Source: Deinococcus depolymerans (lineage in GTDB: Bacteria > Deinococcota > Deinococci > Deinococcales > Deinococcaceae). From it: a stretch of DNA of 64,000 bases. The translations under genes and the position numbers were made by a program. The stretch covers positions 186,001 to 250,000 of the forward strand of contig NZ_BAAADB010000004.1 of the NCBI RefSeq assembly GCF_039522025.1. Direction: 5' to 3'. Shown piece after piece: positions 50,453 to 58,731 of this stretch. Under the pieces are notes generated by a model. It ran no database searches. It had not been told where the DNA came from and saw only the letters and a list, made by a program, of their open reading frames with translations. Each line of letters starts with the position of its first letter. Position 1 is the stretch's first letter.

Positions 50453-51901
50453 ATGACCACACTCCTGAACGATCCCGTCACCCGCTCCAAGGCCTACTTC
50501 GACGGCGGGTGGCACGCAACGCCGAAGACCTTCGAGGTCATCCACCCCGGCACGCTGGAACCCATCGGTTCGGTGGCCGACTGCAGCGCCGACGACGCCC
50601 GGCGGGCCATCAACGCCGCCGAGGCCGCCCTGAAGGAGTGGCGGCGCGTCAACCCTTACCGGCGCGGCCAGATCCTGCGCCGGTGGCATGACCTGATGTT
50701 CGTCCACAAGGAAGAGCTCGCGCGGCTGATGACCCTGGAGATGGGCAAACCCATCACCGAGACGCGCGGCGAGGTGCATTACGCCGCCAGTTTCATCGAG
50801 TGGTGCGCCGAGGAAGCCAGCCGCATCGGCGGCGAGCGCGTGCCCAGCCGCTTCGATCACAAGCGCGGCTTCACCAGCAGTGAACCCGTCGGGATCGTGT
50901 ACGCCGTGACCCCTTGGAACTTCCCGGCCGGCATGATCACCCGCAAGGCCGCGCCCGCCCTGGCCGCCGGCTGCGTCATGATCCTCAAACCGGCCGAGCA
51001 GAGCCCCATGACGGCGCTGTACCTCGCGGAACTGTGGCTGGAGGCCGGCGGCCCCGCCAACACCCTGCAGGTGCTGCCCACCAACGACGCCCCCGCGTTC
51101 AGCGCGCCGTTCATGGAAGACGAGCGCGTGCGCAAACTGACCTTCACCGGCAGCACCGCCGTCGGGCGGCTGCTGTACCAGCAGGCCGCGAAGACCGTCA
51201 AGCGCGTCAGCCTGGAACTCGGCGGACACGCCCCGTTCCTGATCTTCGCGGACGCGGACCTGACCAGAGCCGCGCGCGAGGTGGTCGGCAGCAAGTTCCG
51301 CAACGCCGGGCAGACCTGCATCAGCACCAACCGGGTGTACGTGCAGCGCGAGGTCGCCGGGGAATTCACGGCCATCCTCTCGAAACTCACCGGGGAGCTC
51401 GTGCTCGGCGATCCGCTGCAGGACGGCACGGGGGTCGGCCCGGTCGTCGAGCAGGCGGGGCTGGACAAGGTGCGGGCGCAGGTCGAGGACGCCCTGGCGC
51501 GCGGCGCGAGGGCCACCGTGGGCGGCACGCACAAGGAGGGCCTGTACTTCCACCCCACGGTCCTCACGGACGTCCACCCGGACTCCCTGATCCTGCGGGA
51601 GGAGACCTTCGGCCCGGTGGCGCCTGTCGTGGTGTTCGACACCGAGGAGGAGGCGCTCGCGCTGGCGAACAACTCCGAGTACGGCCTCGCCGCGTACGCG
51701 TACACCCGTGACCTGTCCCGCGCGTTCCGCGTGGCGGAAGCGCTCGAGTACGGCATCGTCGGCATCAACGACGGGGGGCCCAGCGCCGCCGCGCCGCAGA
51801 TGCCCTTCGGCGGGATGAAGAACAGCGGCGTGGGCCGTGAAGGCGGTCACTGGGGCCTTGAGGAGTACCTGGAAACCAAGTACATCAGCATGGGGCTCTG
51901 A
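50453..51901 (+). CDS. gabD: Succinate-semialdehyde dehydrogenase, NAD(P)-dependent
   Basis: Aldehyde dehydrogenase of 482 aa. Motifs: VTPWNFPAGMITRKAAPALAAGC, LKPAEQSPMTAL, FTGSTAVGRLLYQ, the catalytic Glu in LELGGHAPFLIF and Cys in NAGQTCISTNRVYV, then EETFGPVAPVV and PFGGMKNSGVGREGG. These are typical of GabD. GGAGG lies 6 bp before ATG. It completes GABA degradation: aminotransferase to succinic semialdehyde, then to succinate. Its TGA is the left boundary of a short repeat. Confidence 0.92.
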   Translation: MTTLLNDPVTRSKAYFDGGWHATPKTFEVIHPGTLEPIGSVADCSADDARRAINAAEAALKEWRRVNPYRRGQILRRWHDLMFVHKEELARLMTLEMGKPITETRGEVHYAASFIEWCAEEASRIGGERVPSRFDHKRGFTSSEPVGIVYAVTPWNFPAGMITRKAAPALAAGCVMILKPAEQSPMTALYLAELWLEAGGPANTLQVLPTNDAPAFSAPFMEDERVRKLTFTGSTAVGRLLYQQAAKTVKRVSLELGGHAPFLIFADADLTRAAREVVGSKFRNAGQTCISTNRVYVQREVAGEFTAILSKLTGELVLGDPLQDGTGVGPVVEQAGLDKVRAQVEDALARGARATVGGTHKEGLYFHPTVLTDVHPDSLILREETFGPVAPVVVFDTEEEALALANNSEYGLAAYAYTRDLSRAFRVAEALEYGIVGINDGGPSAAAPQMPFGGMKNSGVGREGGHWGLEEYLETKYISMGL

Positions 51902-51958
51902 TCCGGACGCCGGAGATTCCCTCCGTGGAGGGAGTTCCGGTCATCCGGCGTCCGTGTC
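51901..51958. repeat. Short palindromic repeat form, copy R11, with internal hairpin
   Basis: Begins ATCCGGACGCCGGAGATTCC on the A of the gabD TGA and ends CCGGCGTCCGTGT, so the outer arms pair; the inner CCCTCCGTGGAGGGA also pairs. It resembles the short form R12 and may serve as terminator of the GABA operon. Confidence 0.55.
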
Positions 51959-51998
51959 ACCCGTGCACCGTCAACGGCACCGGGTCACGCGCGCAGCG

Positions 51999-52097
51999 TC
52001 ACTCCTGCGGCTGGCTCTGTTCGGCGCGGGCCGGGTACAGGACCGGCACGGTCAGCAGGGGCACAGCGATGGCCAGCACGGCGAAGAGGAGTTCCAT
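51999..52097 (-). CDS. Putative 32-aa single-pass membrane miniprotein
   Basis: A small open frame beginning MELLFAVLAIAVPLLTVPVL and ending with a polar tail (YPARAEQSQPQE). One hydrophobic helix with a short charged end is the pattern of genuine bacterial membrane miniproteins, and the wobble positions are GC-rich as in neighbours. No strong ribosome site is visible (GTGGAC only). It follows the 62-aa membrane protein gene on the same strand. Function unknown. Confidence 0.4.
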   Translation of the reverse strand: MELLFAVLAIAVPLLTVPVLYPARAEQSQPQE

Positions 52098-52136
52098 GTC
52101 CACAGTGTGCCTGCCGGTATCGCGCGGCTGATGACA

Positions 52137-52185
52137 GGCACCTTGACGCCATCTGGAGCGGAACTTGAGCGGGGGTCAAGGTGCC
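52137..52185. promoter_or_regulatory. Inverted repeat GGCACCTTGAC..GTCAAGGTGCC
   Basis: A perfect 11-bp inverted repeat with a 27-bp spacer, 40 bp upstream of the 32-aa gene. Each arm contains TTGAC, so it could be a regulator site or a pair of opposed -35 elements; no matching -10 was found. Confidence 0.4.
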
Positions 52186-52211
52186 CTTAGGGTCACCGAG
52201 AGTCGGTTCTC

Positions 52212-52262
52212 ATACGGACTCCGATTGAATGACTTTGTAAGCCATTCAATCGGAGTCCGCAT
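52212..52262. repeat. Short palindromic repeat form, copy R12 (51 bp)
   Basis: Near-perfect hairpin: ATACGGACTCCGATTGAATG pairs with CATTCAATCGGAGTCCGCAT (one mismatch) around an 11-nt loop. It corresponds to the left terminal hairpin of the long form without the core. Its last T belongs to the complement of the TGA of the 62-aa gene. Confidence 0.85.
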
Positions 52263-52450
52263 CAGCTGAAGTGGGTGTCGTGCCGCAGCCGCGGCTTCGT
52301 CTCGGGACGGGGATCGGCGTCCGGTATGGGCAGGAAGTCCCCGTGCGGGTCCCGTGGACCGCGCCAGCTCAGGTAGGCGCAGTACAGCCCTAAGCCTGTT
52401 CCCAGCAGGACCTGAACGGTGATTCCCCACAGCAGCAGTTGCGCGAACAT
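52262..52450 (-). CDS. Small membrane protein, 62 aa, unknown function
   Basis: Starts MFAQLLLWGITVQVLLGTGL: one N-terminal membrane helix (about 3-27) followed by a polar, Pro/Asp/Arg-rich tail (PRDPHGDFLPIPDADPRPET). No family recognised. Monocistronic or paired with the 32-aa gene downstream. The stop codon TGA is shared with repeat R12. The ribosome site is weak. Confidence 0.6.
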   Translation of the reverse strand: MFAQLLLWGITVQVLLGTGLGLYCAYLSWRGPRDPHGDFLPIPDADPRPETKPRLRHDTHFS

Positions 52451-52585
52451 GCTTCATGCTGAACGAACCACCCTGACAGTCTCCTAACAGACCGGCCGGT
52501 CACCTGCCCTGCCCGCGTCGTCCCGGGGCCGGATGCGCCTCCTACCGCCTCCCGCGAGGGGACCAGCGCTGTCCGGCGACACCTG

Positions 52586-52719
52586 ATACCGACTCCGTTT
52601 GAATGGCTGACAAAGCCGTTCAATCCGAGCGAAGCGAGTGGGAGAAAACCGGGTTCCGGACGTGGCGTTGACAGATCGGTGGTGTTCCGATCTGTTAACG
52701 AAACAAACGGAATCCGTAT
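52586..52719 (+). repeat. Dispersed palindromic repeat, copy R13
   Basis: 134 bp: ATACCGACTCCGTTTGAATG, AATCCGAGCGAAGCGAGTGG, GGGTTCCGGACGTGG, the hairpin around GATCGGTGGTGTTCCGATC, and GAAACAAACGGAATCCGTAT. Its internal hairpin differs in sequence from R8/R15 but still pairs, which argues for selection on structure. One base separates it from R14. Confidence 0.92.
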
Positions 52720-52720
52720 G

Positions 52721-52877
52721 ATACCGACTCCGATTGCATGGCTTACAAAGCCGTTCAATCCGAGCGGATGCGACTCGGAGAGCTGCTCCGCAGAGAAGGA
52801 GCTGGGCGGGTTCCGGACGTGGAGTTGACAGATCGGTGGTGTTCCGGGGCGTGAACGGAACAGACGGCAGTCCGTAT
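52721..52877 (+). repeat. Dispersed palindromic repeat, copy R14, tandem with R13
   Basis: 157 bp, same orientation as R13, which ends 1 bp earlier. Left end ATACCGACTCCGATTGCATG; it carries the longer middle GCGACTCGGAGAGCTGCTCC also seen in R4, then GGGTTCCGGACGTGGAG, and ends GACGGCAGTCCGTAT. The acyl-CoA dehydrogenase stop lies 14 bp beyond. Confidence 0.9.
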
Positions 52878-52890
52878 CAGCGCTGCCCGA

Positions 52891-54687
52891 TCAGAACCAG
52901 TCCGTGTGCATGTCGGTGGTGGTCCGGTCGGCGCTGGCGAGCAGGTCGGCGTGCGCCCGCACCTTCGGGAGTTCGTGCGTGGCGTAGAAACGCGCGGCGT
53001 GCCGTTTGCCCTGGTAGAACGGCTGGTCGCCGGGGCGCGCGCCGGGCAGGGCGCGGGCGGCGGCGGCGGCCTGACGCAGCCACATCCACCCGACGACGGT
53101 GTGGCCCAGCATTTCCAGGGCGCTGTTCGCGTTCGCCAGCAGCAGGTCCGGGCCGAGTTCGGCGGCGCGGGGCAGCAGGGCGCCCAGCGCGGCCGTGCAC
53201 TGCGTGACGGCGGTACGCAGCGCGGCGCGGATCTCGTCGAGGCCGTCCAGGTCGTCGCTGGCGTTCAGGTCCGCCTGGATGCGTTCCAGCAGCACGTTCA
53301 GGCCGCGCCCGCCCGCCTGGGTGAGTTTGCGGCCCAGCAGGTCGTTGCCCTGGATGCCTTCCGTGCCCTCGTGGATGGGATTGAGGCGGTTGTCGCGGTA
53401 GTACATCTCGACCGGGAAGTCGCGGGTGTACCCGGCGCCGCCCATGACCTGAATGGCGTCGCTGAGGGCCTCCTGGCTGTACCGGCTGGGCCAGCTCTTC
53501 ACGATGGGGGTCAGCAGGTCCAGCAGCAGGCCGGTGTCGGCGCGCTCTGCTTCGGGGCCGGTCTGGAGGTCGTCCACGAGGCGGCTGGCGTACAGGCCCA
53601 GCGCCAGGCCGCCCTCCACGAAGGCCTTCTGCCGCAGCAGCAGGCGCCGGACGTCGGCGTGCTCGATGATCGGGACGGGCGGCGCGTGCGGGTCCTTGTT
53701 GCTGGCGTGGCGGCCCTGGCGGCGGTCGCGGGCGTACTCCAGGCTGGCGAGGTACCCGGCGGTGCCGAGCATGACGGCGCCCATGCCCACGCCGATGCGG
53801 GCCTCGTTCATCATGTGGAACATCTGCGCCAGGCCGCGCCCCGGTTCGCCGACGAGCTCGCCGACCGTCTGCCCGCCCTCGCCGAAGTTCAGGAGGGTGT
53901 TGGTGGTGCCGCGGTAGCCCATCTTGTGGTTCAGGCCCGCCAGGACGACGTGGTTGCTCTCGCCGACGCTCCCGTCCGCCTGCACGCGGTAGCGCGGGAC
54001 CAGGAACAGGCTGATGCCCTTCACGCCGGCCGGTCCGCCCGCGATGCGGGCCAGGACGAGATGCACGATGTTCTCGCTCAGTTCGTGCTCGCCGCCGGAG
54101 ATCCACATCTTGGTGCCGCTGATGGCGTACGTGCCGTCAGCGAGGGGCGTGGCGGTGGTGGTGATGTCGGCCAGCCCGGAGCCGGCCTGCGGTTCGCTGA
54201 GGGCCATGGTGCCGAACCAGCGGCCTTCCAGCAGGGGCAGCATGTACCTGCGCTGCTGTTCGGGTGACGCGAAGATGCGTTGCAGGTTGGCGTTCCCGAT
54301 GGTCAGGAAGGGGTAGCCGCTGCTGCCCACGTTCGCGGCCTGGAAGTGCGCCTGCACGGCCTGCATGACCACCCACGGCAGTTGCAGGCCGCCGAGGTCC
54401 TCGTCGTGGTGGGCGCTGAAGAACCCGGCCTCGCGGAAGGCGCGCATGGCGTCCCCGACGGCGGCCGGGAGTTGCACGCGGCCCCCCACGACGTGCGGTT
54501 CGTTCAGGTCGCCCTCGCGGGTGTGGTTGGCGAAGTACCGGTCGGCGACGGTGTACGCGACGTTCAGGATGTCCTCGTACACCTCGCGGCTGTGCTCCGC
54601 GAAGCGGGGGCGGGCGGTCAGGGCCTCGGTGTCGAGGGCCTCGAACAGCTGGAATTGCAGGTCGCGTCGGTTCAGGAAGGGGGCCAT
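52891..54687 (-). CDS. Acyl-CoA dehydrogenase, long form with C-terminal extension
   Basis: Flavoenzyme of 598 aa. MAPFLNRRDLQFQLFEAL opening, WFGTMALSEPQAGSGLADIT, GTKMWISGGEHELSENIVHLVLAR, YRGTTNTLLNFGE, the region with DAIQVMGGAGYTRDFPVEMYYRDNR, and an extra C-terminal helical domain from ~465. This is the FadE5/AcdA-like class with broad fatty acyl-CoA range. ATG 54687 is chosen because GAGGAG sits 7 bp upstream; the GTG at 54696 is inside the ribosome-site region. Divergent from the quinone oxidoreductase gene, sharing a regulatory region. Confidence 0.92.
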   Translation of the reverse strand: MAPFLNRRDLQFQLFEALDTEALTARPRFAEHSREVYEDILNVAYTVADRYFANHTREGDLNEPHVVGGRVQLPAAVGDAMRAFREAGFFSAHHDEDLGGLQLPWVVMQAVQAHFQAANVGSSGYPFLTIGNANLQRIFASPEQQRRYMLPLLEGRWFGTMALSEPQAGSGLADITTTATPLADGTYAISGTKMWISGGEHELSENIVHLVLARIAGGPAGVKGISLFLVPRYRVQADGSVGESNHVVLAGLNHKMGYRGTTNTLLNFGEGGQTVGELVGEPGRGLAQMFHMMNEARIGVGMGAVMLGTAGYLASLEYARDRRQGRHASNKDPHAPPVPIIEHADVRRLLLRQKAFVEGGLALGLYASRLVDDLQTGPEAERADTGLLLDLLTPIVKSWPSRYSQEALSDAIQVMGGAGYTRDFPVEMYYRDNRLNPIHEGTEGIQGNDLLGRKLTQAGGRGLNVLLERIQADLNASDDLDGLDEIRAALRTAVTQCTAALGALLPRAAELGPDLLLANANSALEMLGHTVVGWMWLRQAAAAARALPGARPGDQPFYQGKRHAARFYATHELPKVRAHADLLASADRTTTDMHTDWF

Positions 54688-54800
54688 GCGGGTCACTCCT
54701 CGGGTGCAGGGAAGGGGGATGGGGTCGGGCGAACGGGCTCCGCCGGTCGTGGGCCGCCGGTGTCCCGCGCTGCCGTGAACCGCGATCTGTGAATACCCAG

Positions 54801-54829
54801 AGCCTACCGACCGTGAACGTGCACGTCAA
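54801..54829 (-). promoter_or_regulatory. Promoter of the long acyl-CoA dehydrogenase gene
   Basis: On the minus strand: TTGACG (54829-54824), 17-bp spacer, TAGGCT (54806-54801). The -35 is inside operator site 54814-54829. Confidence 0.7.
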
Positions 54830-54848
54830 CTTTGAACGTGCGCGTCAA
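54814..54848. promoter_or_regulatory. Tandem operator shared with the 35.6-kb operon
   Basis: TGAACGTGCACGTCAA (54814-54829) and TGAACGTGCGCGTCAA (54833-54848), both nearly palindromic, starts 19 bp apart. They cover the -35 elements of both divergent promoters, so a bound repressor would shut off both. Same arrangement at 35617-35651. Confidence 0.65.
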
Positions 54849-54861
54849 GTTGACCTAAGAT
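54832..54861 (+). promoter_or_regulatory. Promoter of the quinone oxidoreductase-MerR operon
   Basis: TTGAAC (54832-54837), 18-bp spacer, TAAGAT (54856-54861), 49 bp before the ATG at 54911; the -35 overlaps the second operator site. Confidence 0.65.
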
Positions 54862-54910
54862 GGGCGCACGGCCTCAACCCACCCCACCCCTTTCCCCTGG
54901 AGGAACCCCC

Positions 54911-55885
54911 ATGCGCGCCCTGACCTGCACTGCCTTCGACCAGCCCGAAACCCTGACCGTCCTCGACACGCCCACCCCCGCCCCCGCGCCCGGTGAGGTG
55001 ACCATCGAGGTGCACGCCGCCGGCGTGAACTACCCGGACGCGCTGATGGTCATGGGCCAGTACCAGGTGCGCCCGCCGCTGCCGTTCACGCCGGGCGCGG
55101 AGGCCGCCGGGATCATCACCGCTGTCGGCGAGGGCGTGCGCGGCCTGAGTGTGGGCCAGCGGGTCGCGGCGTTCACCGGGACCGGCGCGTTCGCCACGCA
55201 CCTGAACGCCCCGGCCGCTGCCGTCATGCCCCTGCCGGACGGCATGGACCTCGGCGTGGCCGCCACGCTGCCCCTGGCGTACGGAACGGTCATGCACGCC
55301 CTGATCGACCGGGGGCAGGTCAGGGCCGGCGAGACGCTGCTGGTCCTGGGGGCCGCCGGGGGCGTGGGACTGGCCGCCATCATGATCGGCAAGGCACTCG
55401 GCGCGCGCGTGATCGCCGCCGCCAGCACCGATGAGAAACTCGAACTGGCCCGCCAGCACGGCGCGGACGAGGTCATCAACTACGAGCAGACCGACCTGAA
55501 GGACGCCCTGAAAGCACTGACCGGCAAGCAGGGCGTGGACGTCATCCTCGACCCCGTCGGTGACCGCTGGGCCGAGAGTGCCTTCCGCAGCGTCGCGTGG
55601 GGCGGGCGGTATCTCGTGATCGGCTTCGCGGGCGGCGAGATCCCGCGCCTGCCGCTGAACCTGCCGCTGCTGAAGGGCGCGTCGGTCGTGGGTGTGTTCT
55701 GGGGCGAGTTCGCGCGCCGCGACCCCGCCGGGAACGCCCGCAACCTCGCCCGGCTGGCCGGCTGGGTCATGGACGGCACGGTGCGGCCGCTGGTCAGCGA
55801 ACGCTACGCCCTGGAGGACGGCCCGCGCGCCATGCGGGACCTGCTCGAGCGCCGCGTGACCGGTAAAGTGATCATCACGCCGTGA
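54911..55885 (+). CDS. NADPH:quinone oxidoreductase family protein (MDR superfamily)
   Basis: Zinc-independent medium-chain dehydrogenase of 324 aa. VNYPDALMVMGQYQVRPPLPFTPG, the nucleotide motif LVLGAAGGVGLAAIMIGKALGARVI (~145-170), DVILDPVGDRWAESAFR and the C-terminal GKVIIT are typical of the Qor/YhdH or acryloyl-CoA-like group. No structural Zn cysteines. Operon with a MerR regulator (GTGA overlap) and divergent from an acyl-CoA dehydrogenase. An enoyl reductase role is possible. Confidence 0.88.
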   Translation: MRALTCTAFDQPETLTVLDTPTPAPAPGEVTIEVHAAGVNYPDALMVMGQYQVRPPLPFTPGAEAAGIITAVGEGVRGLSVGQRVAAFTGTGAFATHLNAPAAAVMPLPDGMDLGVAATLPLAYGTVMHALIDRGQVRAGETLLVLGAAGGVGLAAIMIGKALGARVIAAASTDEKLELARQHGADEVINYEQTDLKDALKALTGKQGVDVILDPVGDRWAESAFRSVAWGGRYLVIGFAGGEIPRLPLNLPLLKGASVVGVFWGEFARRDPAGNARNLARLAGWVMDGTVRPLVSERYALEDGPRAMRDLLERRVTGKVIITP

Positions 55886-56355
55886 CCGACCCGACCCCAC
55901 CCCAGCCCGACCCGACCCCGACCTTCTACACGACCGCCGAACTGGCCCGCGAGGCCGGCGTCACCCGCCGCACCGTCATGCACTACGCGGAACTGAACCT
56001 CCTGACGCCCGATCAGGTGACCGCGTCCGGCCGGGCACTGTACGGCCCGTACTCGCTGCGGCTGCTGCGCGACCTGATCGACCTGCGCGCCCTGGGCATG
56101 ACCCTGGAGGAAGCGCGGGACATGGTGATCCTGCGCCGCGCCACGCACGACATCCACGGCCACTACCGCCGCGACTGGACCCGCGCGGACATTCCCCTGG
56201 ACGACACCCGCCTGAAAGCGCTGCACACCCGCCTGCGCGCCATCAACGCGGCCTTCGAGCGGCAGGCGAACAACATGGCCCGCTTCGACCGCTGGCTCAC
56301 CAAACGCTTCACCGGGGGCGACCTGCCCGACGCGACCCCCGACCCGGACGGGTAA
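55882..56355 (+). CDS. MerR-family transcriptional regulator
   Basis: Regulator of 157 aa. Winged helix-turn-helix at the N-terminus: FYTTAELAREAGVTRRTVMHYAELNLLTPDQV, then LYGPYSLRLLRDLIDLRALGMTLEEARDM (~45-80), and a C-terminal helical dimer region. No Cys for metal sensing; a substrate or redox signal is more likely. GTG start overlaps the oxidoreductase stop. The stop TAA shares its last base with repeat R15. It might control the divergent operators at 54.8 kb, although their palindrome looks more TetR-like. Confidence 0.85.
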   Translation: MTDPTPPQPDPTPTFYTTAELAREAGVTRRTVMHYAELNLLTPDQVTASGRALYGPYSLRLLRDLIDLRALGMTLEEARDMVILRRATHDIHGHYRRDWTRADIPLDDTRLKALHTRLRAINAAFERQANNMARFDRWLTKRFTGGDLPDATPDPDG

Positions 56356-56489
56356 TACGGACTCCGATTGAATGGGCTGCAAAGCCTGCTGGGTCCGAGC
56401 GAAGCGAGTGGGAGCTGGGCGGGTTCCGGACGTGGAGCCGGCAATCCGGTGAAGTTCCGGATTGTCGGCGCAACAAACGGAATCCGTAT
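56355..56489 (+). repeat. Dispersed palindromic repeat, copy R15 (near consensus)
   Basis: 135 bp: ATACGGACTCCGATTGAATG starting on the last base of the MerR TAA, GGTCCGAGCGAAGCGAGTGG, GGGTTCCGGACGTGGAGCCG, AATCCGGTGAAGTTCCGGATT hairpin, and AACAAACGGAATCCGTAT. About 95% like R8 by eye. Confidence 0.95.
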
Positions 56490-56523
56490 GAGGCGTGCCC
56501 CCGGCGGCCCCTGAACCTGGCCG

Positions 56524-58731
56524 TCAGTCGTCCCAGCCGGCCAGGATCTTGTCGAGCGTGATGGGGAAGTCGCGCACCCGGACGCCCGTGGCGTTGTACA
56601 CGGCGTTCGCGACGGCCGCGCCGACGCCGCTGATCCCCAGTTCCCCGAGGCCCTTGGCGCGCAGGGGACTGGACGCGTCGTCGAGTTCGTCGAGGAAGAT
56701 CACGTCCATGTCCGGGATGTCCGCGTGGACTGGCACGTGGTACTCGCCGAGGTCGTGGTTCACGAACAGGCCCAGGTCGTGGTCGACGTGCAGTTCCTCC
56801 ATGAGCGCCGAGCCGATGCCCATGGTCATGCCGCCCAGGCACTGGCTGCGGGCCGTGATGGGGTTCAGGATGCGCCCGGCCCCGACGACGCTCAGGGCGC
56901 GGTTCACGCGGATCTCGGCGGTGTGGGCGTTCACGCGGACCTCCACGAAGTGCGCGCCGAAGCCCGCCTGTGCGAACTGCTCGTCGAGGTCGCCGTAGGT
57001 CATGCTGCCGTTGGCACTCACGCCCTCTCTGCCGGCGAGGGCGCTCAGTTCGGTGCATTCGGCGCCCTGCCAGACCTTGCCGTTCCGGAACACGGCGTTC
57101 GCGTGGGTGTACCCGGCCTTTGCCGCGAGGTCGCGGCGCAGGGCGTCGCACGCGGCGTACACGCCGGCGGACGCGCTGTTCGCGCCCCAGGAGCCGCCGG
57201 AGCCGCTGGACGCCGGGTACTCGCTGTCTCCGAGGCGCACCTGCACCTGTTCCAGGGTCAGGCCCAGCATCTCGGCGGCGACCTGCCCGAGGATGGTGTA
57301 GCTGCCGGTGCCGATGTCGGTCATCTGCGTCTCGACGGTCAGGGTGCCGCCGGGTTCCAGGCGGACGGTCGCGCCGGACGGTTTGACGAGGTTCGTGCGG
57401 AACGCGGAGGCCACGCCGTACCCGATCAGCCATTCGCCTTCCTGTCGTTCGCGGGGCGTGCGGGGGCGGCCGTCCCAGCCGAAGGCCCTGGCGCCGGTCC
57501 GCAGCGCCTGCGCGAGCTTGCGGGACGAGAAGGGCCGTTTCGGGCCTTTCTCCGGGTCGAACGGCACGTCGTTCATCAGGCGCAGTTCGACCGGGTCCAG
57601 GCCCAGTTTCTCGGCGAGTTCGTCCATCGCGCCCTCGAGGGCGAGCATCCCGACGGCCTCGCCGGGGGCGCGCATGGACGCGCCGGGCGGCAGGTCCAGT
57701 TCGGACTGGCGGGTGCGGATCTGGCGGTTCGGGCCGGCGTACAGGTACTTCGTCTGTTCGCAGGCGGGTTCGCTGTCCCCGCCGGGCAGGTTGCCGGTCC
57801 AGGTGTCGTGCCCGACCGCCGAGAGGTTCCCCGCGCGGTCCGCGCCGAGCCGGACGCGCTGGATGGTCGCGGCGCGGTGCGAGGTGTTGTTGAAGATCAG
57901 CGGGCGTTGCAGCGCCGTCTTGACCGGACGGCCCAGCACCCGCGCGGCGGCGGCCGACAGCACGGCGTCCGAGAAGAACAGCAGTTTCGTGCCGAAGCCG
58001 CCCCCCACGTACGCGCTGATCACGCGGACGTTCTTCTGCGGCACCTTCAGCGTCATGGCCAGCCCCCGCCTGACCCAGTGGACGACCTGATGCGCGGTGT
58101 GCACGGTCAGCCCCTCGCCTTCCCAGTGGGCGATCGTGGCGTGCGGTTCCATCGGTGCCTGCGACTGGTCCGGCGTGGTGTAGGTCAGGTCCACGGTGAC
58201 GGCCGCCTCGTCAAACGCCCGGTCGAAGTGCCCGACCACGCTGTCGGCCGCGTCGTCCGGTTCCTCGCCGCTGTCCACCGTGTCCGCCAGCGTGAACTGG
58301 CCGGGCGTGACCTCGTACTCCACCTCGATCAGGCTGGCGGCCGCACGCGCCTGCTCGAAGGTCTCCGCAACCACGAACGCGACGGCCTGGTGGTAGTGCC
58401 GGACCTCGGGGCCGGCCAGTTGCGGCGAGGCGTCCTCCTGCTGCGGGACGGGCGTGTCCGACGCGCCCTGCGCGGGCATGTTCTCGTGCGTGAGGACCAG
58501 CAGCACGCCCGGCGCGGCCTCGGCGGCGGCCGTGTCGATGGACCTGATCTTCCCCCTGGCGATGCCCGCACCGAGCACGAAACCGTACGTGGGCGCCTCG
58601 GGCAACTGGTACTCGTAGGCGTACGGCGCCTGCCCCGTGACCTTCAGCGGCCCCTCGAGGCGGGTGTGCGGGCGCGTGACGACGCGCTCCTGATCGATGG
58701 GGTTGGGTGTGGCGGGCTGGTCGAACTTCAT
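56524..58731 (-). CDS. Aldehyde oxidoreductase, molybdopterin-binding subunit (PaoC-like)
   Basis: Xanthine dehydrogenase-family large subunit of 735 aa. N-terminal hammerhead ([31 protein letters not shown]), Moco loops ([39 protein letters not shown]), and the C-terminal catalytic Glu in [25 protein letters not shown]. The GLGELGISG ending and the partner with a [4Fe-4S]-containing FAD subunit point to PaoC/YagR aldehyde oxidase rather than xanthine dehydrogenase. ATG overlaps the FAD subunit stop. Confidence 0.9.
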   Translation of the reverse strand: MKFDQPATPNPIDQERVVTRPHTRLEGPLKVTGQAPYAYEYQLPEAPTYGFVLGAGIARGKIRSIDTAAAEAAPGVLLVLTHENMPAQGASDTPVPQQEDASPQLAGPEVRHYHQAVAFVVAETFEQARAAASLIEVEYEVTPGQFTLADTVDSGEEPDDAADSVVGHFDRAFDEAAVTVDLTYTTPDQSQAPMEPHATIAHWEGEGLTVHTAHQVVHWVRRGLAMTLKVPQKNVRVISAYVGGGFGTKLLFFSDAVLSAAAARVLGRPVKTALQRPLIFNNTSHRAATIQRVRLGADRAGNLSAVGHDTWTGNLPGGDSEPACEQTKYLYAGPNRQIRTRQSELDLPPGASMRAPGEAVGMLALEGAMDELAEKLGLDPVELRLMNDVPFDPEKGPKRPFSSRKLAQALRTGARAFGWDGRPRTPRERQEGEWLIGYGVASAFRTNLVKPSGATVRLEPGGTLTVETQMTDIGTGSYTILGQVAAEMLGLTLEQVQVRLGDSEYPASSGSGGSWGANSASAGVYAACDALRRDLAAKAGYTHANAVFRNGKVWQGAECTELSALAGREGVSANGSMTYGDLDEQFAQAGFGAHFVEVRVNAHTAEIRVNRALSVVGAGRILNPITARSQCLGGMTMGIGSALMEELHVDHDLGLFVNHDLGEYHVPVHADIPDMDVIFLDELDDASSPLRAKGLGELGISGVGAAVANAVYNATGVRVRDFPITLDKILAGWDD

